From: Yeosuana aromativorans
Lineage (GTDB): Bacteria; Bacteroidota; Bacteroidia; Flavobacteriales; Flavobacteriaceae
NCBI RefSeq assembly: GCF_014646655.1
Contig: NZ_BMNR01000002.1
Span: forward strand, 124,001-188,000
Length of the DNA stretch: 64,000 nt
Direction: 5' to 3'
Shown here: in pieces, positions 27,129 to 40,164 of the stretch
Layout of the letters: every line of letters starts with the position of its first letter
Position numbering within the stretch: position 1 is the first letter of the stretch
Translations under genes and position numbers: made by a program
Notes under the pieces: model-generated
Database searches by the model: none
What the model was told of the DNA's origin: nothing
Seen by the model: only the letters and a program-made list of their open reading frames with translations

Positions 27129-27148
27129 ATAATCCTTTAAAAGGTTAT
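27129..27148. promoter_or_regulatory. Imperfect 20-nt palindrome upstream of the BREX-like operon
   Basis: ATAATCCTTTAAAAGGTTAT is a palindrome with one mismatched pair, 120 nt before the first defence gene in the 292-nt gap 26976-27267. It could be an operator for an element regulator. The same gap also has two tandem TTTCCTAA copies near 27188-27205. Confidence 0.3.
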
Positions 27149-27229
27149 TTTATGCTGAAGAAATAGGTTAGTATCATGAGTCAAAATTTTCCTAACTTTC
27201 CTAAATTCACTTACTATATATCATTAATA

Positions 27230-27237
27230 TATTTTTA
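27230..27237 (+). promoter_or_regulatory. Possible -7 element of the BREX-like operon
   Basis: TATTTTTA, one base off TAnnTTTG, 30 nt before the ATG of the ATPase gene. No TTG at -33 was found. Confidence 0.25.
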
Positions 27238-27252
27238 CTTTTAACGTTTTGA

Positions 27253-31503
<4,251 letters not shown>

Positions 31504-31506
31504 TAG

Positions 31507-33999
31507 ATGGATTATAAAGAAGATTTAAGAAAAAGACTGCCAGAACTAAAAAAGATTGAAGGTTTTCCTTTAGGCGAAGATGAAGATATTATCAATCTAT
31601 CCAATCCACCTTTTTATACAGCTTGCCCTAATCCATATATTGAAGAGTTTATTGAAAAGAATGGGACCAAGTATGATGAGACCAATGATAATTATAATAG
31701 AACACCTTACATAGATGATTTAGACACAAGAAAAAATGATGCGTTGTCTAATGCTCATTCCTATCACACTAAATCACCTTTCAATGCGATTAAACAATAC
31801 ATTGAGCATTATACAAAACCGGGAGACATTATTCTTGATGTGTTTTCTGGTAGTGGTATGTCAGGTATTGCTGCTCACAAATCAAAGCGTAATGCTATTT
31901 TATGTGATTTATCACCCATAGCATCCTTTTTGACTCATAATTATAGTTCGTCAGCAGATCCATTTGATTTTCAAAACACAGGTGTTGAAATAATTAATAA
32001 AGTAAAAGAAAAAACAGATTACTTATTCTATACAATCCATAAAAACAACAATAAAGGATTCATTAATTCGGTGTTATACTCTCAAATTTTTAGGTGTCCA
32101 ATTTGCGATACTGAATATAATCTTTGGGATTATGCCGCAAATCATAAAGATGGAAAATTAATGGATGAATACTCTTGTAAATCTTGTAACGCCATTATTA
32201 ATAAGAAAGATTCTAAAAAAGTGTTTACAAAACGTTTTGATTTTGGTTTAAATAAAGAAATAGAATTGTTGAAAAATAAACCTGTTGAAATAGTATATAC
32301 ATATGCAGGTAAAAGATATAAAAAAGTTCCAGATGAAAATGACATTAATTTAATTGAAGCTGCTAACAATTATAAAATACCATTTTGGTATCCTACGGAT
32401 GCCATTCCTGATGGTGATGAAATAAAAAGATTGAAAAAGTCTTTATCAATTGAAAATGTTCATCACCTTTTTGAGAAAAGAACGTTGATAGTTCTTTCCC
32501 ATTTGTTTAATGAAATTAATACAGTGTCTAATGTTGATATAAAAAACAAATTATTAATAACTTTCAATAGTTTGCTTTTAAGAGCATCCAAAAAAGCAAT
32601 TTTACACGTTTCTAATTATTTTCACGGTGGTGGTGGTTATATAAGTACAATAAGTGGTAATTGGTATGTTCCTTCTTTATATTTTGAAGTACCAGTAATG
32701 GAACAATTTGAAAATAGAATTAGTAAAATTAACAATATAAATAAATCATTATTCAAAAAGGAAAATGTAATTGTGTCAACACAATCAGCAACTGATTTAA
32801 GTAATATTCCTTCAAATTCAATTGATTTTATATTTGTCGATCCACCATTTGGTGCTAACTTAATGTATTCTGAACTAAATTTTCTATATGAATGCTGGCT
32901 AAAATTTTTAACTAATACTAAAGAAGAAGCTATTATCAATAAAAACCAAAATAAAGAAATTGACGAATATGGGGACTTGATATTAGGTTCACTATCTGAA
33001 TTGTTTAGAGTTTTGAAACCAGAACGTTGGTTAACATTAGAATTTCATAGTTCTAAATCTTCAATTTGGAATATTATTCAAAGTTCTATTAATAAATCTG
33101 GATTTATTCTTTCACACACATCTATTCTTAAAAATAAAGGTAAAAGTTTTGTGATAAATGTAGCACCTAATGCTGTTTCAAACGACTTAATACTACATCT
33201 ATATAAACCATCTGCTAATTTTATAAAACAGTTTAAATCAAATAATGGAGAAGGGTTAGAGGTTAATTTTATCAATGAATTTCTTAACTCTCTACCAGTT
33301 AAGCATTCAATTGAGAGAACTGAAAAGATGTTGTTTTCAAAGTATATTTCTTATTATTTAAAAAACGGATATGAAATCTTAATGGATGCAAATGTGTTTT
33401 ATAATATGCTTTCAAATAACTTTATTAATGAGGATGGTTTCTGGTTTAATTCAAATCAAATTAATTCATATTTAGAATATAAGAAAAAAGAAAAACTTAA
33501 CGGTATTGATCAGATTAAAAGTGGAGTAATAAGTTTATTTATTTCAGATGAAAAATCAGCTTTAATTTGGTTATATGGGTTTTTAAATAATCCAAAATCA
33601 TTTTCAGATATACTTACTGAATTTACTCAATTAGCAAATATTCAAGATGATGAGGTTCCTGAATTATTAACTTTGTTGGAAGACAATTTTATAAAAGAAA
33701 ATAATAATTACAGAAGACCTGTATCAGAAGAAGAACATAGTTCTATCGTTTTGAAAAGGGAGAAGGTCTTAATGCGGGAATTTGAAAGTTTACTTTTAAA
33801 AAGTAATACAGAAAAAACTAAAATAAAAAGTGTCAGAAAAGAAGCATTATTGTTTGGTTTTGAAGTTTGTTATAAAAACAAACGTTTCAAGGATATTATT
33901 TCACTTTCAGAACGATTAGATAACAGCATAATAGAAAATACTTCTGAAATAAATGATTTTGTAGAAGCTGCTAAAATAATGGTTGAGGGTATTAGTTAA
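31507..33999 (+). CDS. Adenine-specific DNA methyltransferase with zinc ribbon (PglX-equivalent)
   Basis: 830 residues. SAM-binding motif LDVFSGSGMSG (F113-x-G115-x-G117) precedes the catalytic DPPF at 445-448. The ~330-residue insert between them is the likely target-recognition part and carries C197-x2-C200 and C224-x2-C227, a zinc ribbon. The I-to-IV order is alpha-type. The C-terminal 300 residues are helical and unassigned. In BREX the equivalent enzyme modifies host DNA at N6-adenine to mark self. Its stop overlaps the pglZ start (TAATG). Confidence 0.85.
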   Translation: MDYKEDLRKRLPELKKIEGFPLGEDEDIINLSNPPFYTACPNPYIEEFIEKNGTKYDETNDNYNRTPYIDDLDTRKNDALSNAHSYHTKSPFNAIKQYIEHYTKPGDIILDVFSGSGMSGIAAHKSKRNAILCDLSPIASFLTHNYSSSADPFDFQNTGVEIINKVKEKTDYLFYTIHKNNNKGFINSVLYSQIFRCPICDTEYNLWDYAANHKDGKLMDEYSCKSCNAIINKKDSKKVFTKRFDFGLNKEIELLKNKPVEIVYTYAGKRYKKVPDENDINLIEAANNYKIPFWYPTDAIPDGDEIKRLKKSLSIENVHHLFEKRTLIVLSHLFNEINTVSNVDIKNKLLITFNSLLLRASKKAILHVSNYFHGGGGYISTISGNWYVPSLYFEVPVMEQFENRISKINNINKSLFKKENVIVSTQSATDLSNIPSNSIDFIFVDPPFGANLMYSELNFLYECWLKFLTNTKEEAIINKNQNKEIDEYGDLILGSLSELFRVLKPERWLTLEFHSSKSSIWNIIQSSINKSGFILSHTSILKNKGKSFVINVAPNAVSNDLILHLYKPSANFIKQFKSNNGEGLEVNFINEFLNSLPVKHSIERTEKMLFSKYISYYLKNGYEILMDANVFYNMLSNNFINEDGFWFNSNQINSYLEYKKKEKLNGIDQIKSGVISLFISDEKSALIWLYGFLNNPKSFSDILTEFTQLANIQDDEVPELLTLLEDNFIKENNNYRRPVSEEEHSSIVLKREKVLMREFESLLLKSNTEKTKIKSVRKEALLFGFEVCYKNKRFKDIISLSERLDNSIIENTSEINDFVEAAKIMVEGIS

Positions 34000-35438
34000 T
34001 GGGATGGCAACAACGCATAGCAACAGCATTAAGTTTTACAGAGAAATCACCCAAGATTATTTCTGATACCATTGGTGTGCTATCGTCTCAAGTATTCAAA
34101 GACTATTTAAGCAAGAAAAGCATAGAAGTTATATATTCTGATAAAAGTTCTGAAATGTTGTTGTCAGCTAACAATAATGAGCAAATAACTTACATAACAA
34201 CTAAACCAAGTATTCCACAGTTTTTAAAGCCATATTTTGAGCATAAAAGTTTTGAGTATTCAAACTTACCTTTAAATGGAGATGTTTCTGTTTTAAAGGG
34301 ATTAGATAGTGATACAATTGTTTCTATTTGTAATTATGTATTTAGTCATAATCCACATATAGTATTATCTCAATCCAATATCAAAGAGATTTTAGTAAAT
34401 GCAAAAAACGATGATAGTTTAAAAGTTCTATATGAGATTAAGACTTCAGTAAAAGAATTATTAGCAACAGAAAAAACAATCCCAAATGTAATTAACATGG
34501 CAGAAAATTGGGGTAAATTAATATATCAATCTTACATACAAAATGATGAAGCTTTTTTAGAGGATATTACAAGTATTGATGAGGTATCTAAAGAATTAAT
34601 AGACACAAAAACCTTTGAACAAGTGGCTTTCGCTTCAACAGCTTCTAAACCACTATCAATTGATAAAATTATACCATACATAAAAAATAAAAAGGAAAGT
34701 AAAGCTGCTCTATTATGTTTTGATTGTATGGGCATTGCTGAATGGCAACTATTAAAAGAATATTTAAAGGACTTAAACCTAAACTTTGCAGAACAATATC
34801 TGTTTACATTGTTACCTTCGGTAACGTCTATATGCAGAACAGCCATATTTCACGGTTCATCAAATGTTTATGAAGTAAAAAACCCAGGAAGAAAAGACGA
34901 ATCTAAAGCATTTGCAGAGTTTTTTAAAGGTAATCAAACAAAGTATTTTGTAGAAGAAGATGTAATAAATGATGATACTTTATTGGGTTATGATATGGTA
35001 AGTATTTTATTTAATTTCTTTGATGATTTATGCCACAGCACCTTGTTTCCTGCCAACGAAAACACAAAGACTATTTACTTTAATAACTGTAAACAATATT
35101 TAGAAAAATCTAATGTAAAGCAAGCAATTAAAACATTGTTAGAAAATGATTTTGCAATATACTTTTGCTCAGATCACGGTTCGGTTATAGCTAAAGGAAA
35201 TGGTGAAAAATTACAAAAGTATTTAATAGATGATTTTGCTAAAAGAGCAGTCATTATTCCAGAAGAAGCATCAGAATTAACAGAGTTCGAAAAGATTGAT
35301 ATTCCATTTGTGAAAAATAAAAAAATAGTGTTACCGAAAGGAAGAACAATGTTTACTCAAAAAGATAAAATTGAAATTAATCACGGAGGCATCAGTCTTG
35401 AAGAGATTGTTGTTCCCTTTATTACAGTAAAAAAATGA
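33999..35438 (+). CDS. pglZ: PglZ-family protein (alkaline-phosphatase superfamily)
   Basis: 479 residues. The PglZ core is recognised by LLCFDCMGIAEW (metal-ligand D242), LPSVTSICRTAIFHGS (P273, T276), YFCSDHGS (D392, H393) and the C-terminal EINHGGISLEEIVVPF (H462), all in the order of the family. The N-terminal 200 residues are helical. PglZ is the signature protein of BREX and Pgl systems. Overlaps both neighbours (TAATG before, ATGA after), so expression is tightly coupled. Confidence 0.88.
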   Translation: MGWQQRIATALSFTEKSPKIISDTIGVLSSQVFKDYLSKKSIEVIYSDKSSEMLLSANNNEQITYITTKPSIPQFLKPYFEHKSFEYSNLPLNGDVSVLKGLDSDTIVSICNYVFSHNPHIVLSQSNIKEILVNAKNDDSLKVLYEIKTSVKELLATEKTIPNVINMAENWGKLIYQSYIQNDEAFLEDITSIDEVSKELIDTKTFEQVAFASTASKPLSIDKIIPYIKNKKESKAALLCFDCMGIAEWQLLKEYLKDLNLNFAEQYLFTLLPSVTSICRTAIFHGSSNVYEVKNPGRKDESKAFAEFFKGNQTKYFVEEDVINDDTLLGYDMVSILFNFFDDLCHSTLFPANENTKTIYFNNCKQYLEKSNVKQAIKTLLENDFAIYFCSDHGSVIAKGNGEKLQKYLIDDFAKRAVIIPEEASELTEFEKIDIPFVKNKKIVLPKGRTMFTQKDKIEINHGGISLEEIVVPFITVKK

Positions 35439-36142
35439 TAGGATACGATAGGCCATTAAAAGCAGAATGGATATATAAATCATTGCAATTAGTTGAAGCA
35501 GGTCATAAACCACAAGAATACTATGAAAAATATGATAATATTGCAGTTGAATTAACAGGAAAGGATGGAAGAAGAAAAACAAGAACAGTTTTATTCAGAA
35601 CATTTATTTTCAATTTTCAAGAAACAACTTCAATTATTAATGACAATATTCTAATTAGACTTTGTAAAGAAAAAAGCTTTGAATATATGAAGCCAGTACT
35701 TCTATCAAAGTTTATAATTGATTATGAAATTTTAAGACAGTTTTCAACATTATATTCTAAAATATTTGATGATTCTCAAGAAATAAGCTCTACGGCAATA
35801 ACTAAAAGAATGGTGGAATCCTTTGGTGATTCTGAAATAATCAAAAGGTCCACAAGAGCATTTCTTAAAACATTACAGTCGTTTGGGATAATTGAACCCT
35901 TAACAGGAACATCCTATGCACAACTTCCAAAAGCAGAATTATCTATTGAACAAGTAAAGGATATTTTATTGTTGTATGCGGTTTCAAACCACACTAAACA
36001 AATAGACATAAAACATATTGATAAGTCTTTATTTGCCTATTATAAAATTCCTTCAATATCGGATGTAGCAAACAAATATCACACCAACGAATGGGAATAC
36101 ATTAGAGGTACTGATAGGGAGTTGTTAATGTTAAATAGTTAA
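35435..36142 (+). CDS. BrxA-like (DUF1819-type) small helical protein
   Basis: 235 residues, almost all helical, starting MIGYDRPLKAEWIYKSL. The layout - a charged RRKTRTVLFRTFIF segment, a central MKPVLLSKFIIDYEILRQF block, then TKRMVESFGDSEIIKRSTRAFLKTLQSFGIIEPL - follows the pattern I recall for BrxA/DUF1819, with a winged-helix-like end. Position right after pglZ is that of brxA in type 3 BREX. No clear sequence signature, so the call is inference from position and helical pattern. Overlaps pglZ by 4 nt. Confidence 0.5.
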   Translation: MIGYDRPLKAEWIYKSLQLVEAGHKPQEYYEKYDNIAVELTGKDGRRKTRTVLFRTFIFNFQETTSIINDNILIRLCKEKSFEYMKPVLLSKFIIDYEILRQFSTLYSKIFDDSQEISSTAITKRMVESFGDSEIIKRSTRAFLKTLQSFGIIEPLTGTSYAQLPKAELSIEQVKDILLLYAVSNHTKQIDIKHIDKSLFAYYKIPSISDVANKYHTNEWEYIRGTDRELLMLNS

Positions 36143-36186
36143 TATATAAAAAGGTAACAATAGAACTATCTTAACAGGTCTAAAAT

Positions 36187-36711
36187 ATGAATATAGAGGA
36201 AATTGATTTTTACGAATTATGTCTTGACGAAGGAGCCCCATTCTATCGTGAAATATTTATTTTAAATAAAAATGAATTCAATGATTGGATTAGAAACAAT
36301 CTAGCTGAAATATCTACCATCGAATCATATAACTCTATTCTGCCAAGTGAAATTGTGTTTAACGAATTCGTTCAAAAGGGTTATGAGCATATTCATTATC
36401 AATGTCATTACTCAGCTAAAGCATTAAGTATTTTGGATGAAGACTATAAGTATTTTACTGGTTTTGTGGAAAGGAACACTGCACATTATTCTATTATTAC
36501 TCATAGTTTCAATTTCAAAGATGATACAATTGTGGATTTTGCAAGAATAAATGATCCTGAGTACCAATTGACCGAAGAAGAATGTGGACTTCCTAATACT
36601 TATTATGGAATCGAAATTCCTCGAGATTTTGTGTTGAACTATCAAAAGGAAACTTTCGAAGACAAATCAATGAAGCCTTTATTATATGAATGGTTTCTTG
36701 AGAATAATTAA
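36187..36711 (+). CDS. Unknown protein, possible papain-like fold
   Basis: 174 residues, acidic. It has a spaced Cys-His-Asp arrangement reminiscent of transglutaminase/papain-like enzymes: YQCHYSAKALSIL, then HYSIITHSFNF, then DTIVDFARIND. If real this would be a hydrolase or protease triad. I do not recognise the family. It starts 44 nt after the BREX-like operon and its stop overlaps the next gene (TAATG), so it may be an add-on effector or an independent two-gene unit with the nuclease candidate. Confidence 0.5.
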   Translation: MNIEEIDFYELCLDEGAPFYREIFILNKNEFNDWIRNNLAEISTIESYNSILPSEIVFNEFVQKGYEHIHYQCHYSAKALSILDEDYKYFTGFVERNTAHYSIITHSFNFKDDTIVDFARINDPEYQLTEEECGLPNTYYGIEIPRDFVLNYQKETFEDKSMKPLLYEWFLENN

Positions 36712-37535
36712 TGTTTTTTTTAAGTATTATCAAAATGAACTATCAAGACGAGATTAAACAATTTGTAATCAAGGGATACAAAAATGTACATAAGTCATAT
36801 TTAACTAAAGCCAATGGAATAGAATTAATCAATAGAGAAGAAAATTTTATTACTATTCCTCAATCAGATTTTAAATACCATAAACGGGCAGGTAGTTTTA
36901 AAAGTTCTCAAGCATTTGCATACAACATTTTCTCAGGAATTCAAAACAGAAACAGCAAATTTGAATTTCCAATGCCTGTTTTTACTTCAGATGCCAAAAT
37001 AGATTTTATGATGGAGAATGTGGAGTCAAACACAATAGAATTGTATGAGGTAAAGGCTTTTGAAATAGTAGATAATGATAATATAGAATTTGTTGATAAA
37101 TATTATAAATTAGATAAATATAGAAATCAAGAATTAGCTCAAGATTTTATTTTTTTTCTAAACAAAACTGTCCAAAACTTTGAGGGTAAAATTATATATG
37201 GTGGTGGTATTAAACAATTATGCAGTCATTTACTAGGTATATTAAATATTATGAATAATAAAGAATATCAATCAAAAAAAATCAAGCTCTTTAGTCTTTG
37301 CTTTGATAATTGTTTTACTTCAGAATTTAGAGAAGACTTAGAAAGTTATAGGAACGCTATAAAAGAATTCAAAGTATTAGTTGATGAATTTCTATTTAAG
37401 TATAATCTTCAGTCACGTATTGAATACTATGGGTTTTTATCTGCGTATGAATACATAAATAAAAAACGTAAATTAATAGGAGAGGAAAATTATAATTATG
37501 TTTTAAAAAGGTATTATTATAAGTATCAAGGTTAA
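36711..37535 (+). CDS. PD-(D/E)XK nuclease candidate (PGN_0703-like)
   Basis: 274 residues from ATG 36711; ATG 36735 is an alternative giving MNYQDEIKQF. Core signature: GSFKSSQAFAYNIFSG, then AKIDFM with D98 and ELYEVKAF with E113-V-K115 - the D...ExK of the restriction-endonuclease fold - followed by a GGGIKQLCSHLLGI helix. The SSQAFAYNIF motif recalls the PGN_0703-like restriction endonucleases. Could be the cutting partner of the methyltransferase system or a stand-alone restriction enzyme. Overlap with the upstream gene suggests shared expression. Confidence 0.6.
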   Translation: MFFLSIIKMNYQDEIKQFVIKGYKNVHKSYLTKANGIELINREENFITIPQSDFKYHKRAGSFKSSQAFAYNIFSGIQNRNSKFEFPMPVFTSDAKIDFMMENVESNTIELYEVKAFEIVDNDNIEFVDKYYKLDKYRNQELAQDFIFFLNKTVQNFEGKIIYGGGIKQLCSHLLGILNIMNNKEYQSKKIKLFSLCFDNCFTSEFREDLESYRNAIKEFKVLVDEFLFKYNLQSRIEYYGFLSAYEYINKKRKLIGEENYNYVLKRYYYKYQG

Positions 37536-37596
37536 AATAATTTATTAACCTTTTTTACTAACTATTCACGGGATTACCCTATTTATACTTTAAATT

Positions 37597-38568
37597 ATGA
37601 AGACTGTTAAAATTGCTGAAAAGATTAAAGATTACTTGATTAGGTTTCATTTAGAAATTAAGGTAAGTAATGACGTTGGTCTTTATGATGTAAATAAATT
37701 ATCACAAGGGTTTTGCGCGAAATTATTAAATATATTTTATCACAAGGAGAACCTTAATCTTGTAGATTTAGATATCATAAAATATAACTATAAGGCAATT
37801 GATTTGGGAGACGATAATACAAAAGTTGCATATCAAATAACCTCTCAAAATGATTTTGGAAAAATTAATAGCACAATAGACAAGTATTTGACAAATAATG
37901 ATTTTAAAGATGGTGTTTATACTGACCTACGATTCTTAATCTTAAACACTTTTAGTTGGAGTCAAGAGGACATAAAGAAAGTTAAAAAAAAATATAAATC
38001 CGCTGGCTTGTCTTACGATAATAAGAAGCAAATTGTATCTCTTGATAGTCTTGGAAAAAATATAAAGTATTTGGGAGATGATGATCGTGAAAAGCTGTAT
38101 AAAATATTAAAAAAAGAATTTAAAAATATTCCTGTTTCAAATGTTATAACTTTTGATCACAAGCTGTTCAAAAAGTTTAATAAAATATTAAACGAGAGTG
38201 TCTTAAGAAATATATTCGAAAGTCTATACGCAGGGGGGCCATTTAACTGCATTGATTTACACCACAACATTATTGATCCTTACATAACTCTTGCTTCTCA
38301 AACAACAGGAGTTTTTGTTAATCCAAATCTTAAAGATACACACGGTCCTTTTCTTGAATCGCTCGGTCAACTTTCACAATTCCTAATGGACAATTATTCA
38401 TCAGGTATTGGTAGTCTACATTATTTAATGGTACCAGAGAGTCTCTCCGGGTGGGAAGCAATGATATATAAGGATAATTTAACTAATAAATTAAATAAAA
38501 TTCTTGATGAAATGAGACAGTCTTATACAGAATTTAGAGGAAATATTAAAGATATCTATTTCATTTAA
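37597..38568 (+). CDS. SMEK-domain protein
   Basis: 323 residues. The N-terminal 110 residues fit the SMEK domain: LYDVNKLSQGFCAKLLNIFYH, AIDLGDDNTKVAYQITSQN, KINSTIDKYL. The D...QIT strand pair is reminiscent of a degenerate restriction-nuclease fold. The C-terminal half (about 200-323) is unassigned and has DLHHNIIDPY and GIGSLHYLM. SMEK proteins are frequently seen near phage-defence genes. It starts 61 nt after the nuclease candidate, so may have its own promoter. Confidence 0.65.
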   Translation: MKTVKIAEKIKDYLIRFHLEIKVSNDVGLYDVNKLSQGFCAKLLNIFYHKENLNLVDLDIIKYNYKAIDLGDDNTKVAYQITSQNDFGKINSTIDKYLTNNDFKDGVYTDLRFLILNTFSWSQEDIKKVKKKYKSAGLSYDNKKQIVSLDSLGKNIKYLGDDDREKLYKILKKEFKNIPVSNVITFDHKLFKKFNKILNESVLRNIFESLYAGGPFNCIDLHHNIIDPYITLASQTTGVFVNPNLKDTHGPFLESLGQLSQFLMDNYSSGIGSLHYLMVPESLSGWEAMIYKDNLTNKLNKILDEMRQSYTEFRGNIKDIYFI

Positions 38569-38866
38569 TTTTTTTTAATCAGTTTCCAAAAGAAGCAGCA
38601 GTACTAATACAAGCATTCGTGCAGGTAATAAGGTGTTCGTCAGTCGTTCCATTTAGTTACATAAAACATATCTGCAAGCCAATTATCAATTTTACCTCAT
38701 TGCGTAAGTCGTGTATCAATCCCCAAAATCATAATAGTTTTAAATTCAAAGGGCTTGCATATACCATAAATAGTACCACTGCGGCAGCACGTCCTCGTTG
38801 GCACTATTCATTTGTTTTATTGCACACATTCTCTCCTTCCTCACCCGTAGCTACTTTTGTACCCAA

Positions 38867-38906
38867 ACCCAATAAGGTTTCGCTACGCGAGTTTTTTTTA
38901 TTGGGT
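38867..38906. repeat. Inverted repeat ACCCAATAA/TTATTGGGT
   Basis: 9-bp perfect arms at 38867-38875 and 38898-38906 around a loop containing CGCTACGCGAG and a run of T. The T-run lies in the loop/right arm, so it is not a standard terminator. Confidence 0.5.
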
Positions 38907-39070
38907 ACAACCGCTACTTAATGTTATGCGAGCCTGCGGGTCGCTTCGGGCAAAACCCAAATGACTTTTGTATAAATTTGATATTTAGTATTTTTTTAAA
39001 CTCTATTTATTCTAGAAAAATTGAATTATTAAGTTTGGGTTTACGGGTGTCACATTTTTTGAACTTCCCA

Positions 39071-39187
39071 AGTTTGCAAATAAGATAACCGCAGTAAAAT
39101 CAAGGATACTTTAGTATTCCATTTAAATGGTAGCTTCTAAAGACAAATAGAACTTCAATGAATACTGCGGATTATCCTATTTCGCAA
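39071..39187. repeat. Long imperfect inverted repeat with nested hairpins
   Basis: The arm at 39071-39096 (contains GCAAATAAGATAA and CCGCAGTA) is an imperfect reverse complement of 39163-39187 (TACTGCGGATTATCCTATTT then CGCAA), about 24 bp. The interior has the near-perfect hairpin GGATACTTTAGTATTCC and the palindrome CCATTTAAATGG. A highly folded 117-nt unit. Confidence 0.6.
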
Positions 39188-39570
39188 GCAGCACACAAGA
39201 GCAACTCATTCAGTCGGTAATTCCATCCCACGCTTTATAGTTTTTACATTACAGTTTGGCTTTTATTACATAATAATTTGTCTTTCGCTCAAAATACTTA
39301 AATCCTTAAAGTTCTTGCACAAATGAATATAACGCCAAACCTTAAATGAAAACTACATCCAAACCTTCCATTACCTCCTTCATTCCTTGCACTTGCCTAA
39401 ACATGATTATTTTGTACTACCAATAAAAATCTTCCTGTTACAATATTAGAATCAAAAAATCCGCCACCCTTGCGGTAAACCGTTGCTGTGGTACGCCCTT
39501 TTGCAGAAAAATGCAACGGGCTATTTACCCCAGCACCCTTGCTCAACTCGCAGCCGGCTCGCTCGGCTAG

Positions 39571-39600
39571 ATTACCTGCGAAATAATATCTTTAGGTAAT
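39571..39600. promoter_or_regulatory. Operator-like dyad over the promoter of the right-end HTH gene
   Basis: ATTACCT (39571-39577) and AGGTAAT (39594-39600) are perfect 7-bp inverted copies flanking TATCTTTA (39587-39594), a -7-like element 24 nt before the ATG at 39618. Fits autoregulation by the HTH protein. Confidence 0.45.
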
Positions 39601-39617
39601 ATTAAATACAACTTAAA

Positions 39618-39911
39618 ATGATAACAAAAACAATTCAAATCCAAGAAGTAACAGTTGACGAATTAGCAGAAAAAGTAGCTGATAAACTCCTTTTGAAAAT
39701 GGAAGCTTATTTAAAACAAATTAGTTCTACAAAAGACGAAGGCTTATTAACAAGACAAGAAACTGCCGATTATTTAAAAGTAAGTTTAGTAACTATTCAT
39801 CAATGGGCTAATTATGGTATTATAAATCGAGTTCATATTGGAAACCGTGTTTATTTTCAAAAACAAGCAATTTTAGATTTAATAGAAAGACAAACGATAA
39901 GAAAAAAATAA
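39618..39911 (+). CDS. Helix-turn-helix protein, excisionase-like (right-end copy)
   Basis: 97 residues. Excisionase-type HTH (LLTRQETADYLKVSLVTIHQWANYGIINRVHIGNRVYF, about 43-80) after a helical N terminus. Paralog of the protein at 25650-25946 (shared LTRQE.A..LKVSLVT). Preceded by an inverted-repeat operator candidate. The 253 nt after it (39912-40164) hold no gene, only T-rich sequence and a GCGAAGC-GTA-GCGAAGC tandem near 40130. Confidence 0.72.
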   Translation: MITKTIQIQEVTVDELAEKVADKLLLKMEAYLKQISSTKDEGLLTRQETADYLKVSLVTIHQWANYGIINRVHIGNRVYFQKQAILDLIERQTIRKK

Positions 39912-40164
39912 AAAAAGATAGCAAATATAAGAGGCTTCCTTAGCCCACCGCACAAAGCTATAAAGGTCAAGCCCTACGGGTTTTGAATAAAACTTTTTTT
40001 TCAGAAGTCTTTAGTTTTTATTGATACATTTTTATTTAAAAAAACTTTTATCCAAAAACCTTGACAGCCTTATCCACGCCACCTAAAAATCGGCTTTCTT
40101 TTTTTCTTTTCTTTTAAAAAATTTATGGCGCGAAGCGTAGCGAAGCAATTTAAATTGGATAGCT

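Larger units (their letters stand above)
38569..39617. other. Structured non-coding region, 1049 nt
   Basis: Noticeably richer in GC than the surrounding element genes. No convincing gene: the longest frame (38619-38921) encodes a low-complexity product without family features. It holds several dyads (38867-38906; 39071-39187; CCC/GGG pair around 39498-39526; GCCGGCTCGCTCGGC near 39553), and an operator-like repeat at 39571-39600. Could hold an origin, transfer origin, non-coding RNA or decayed cassettes. Confidence 0.5.

Noticed and set aside
38619-38921. Open frame of 100 residues in the non-coding region of the island
   Set aside because: Composition is low-complexity with no family features or hydrophobic/helical pattern, and it crosses into an inverted repeat. 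It looks like a chance frame in GC-richer sequence.
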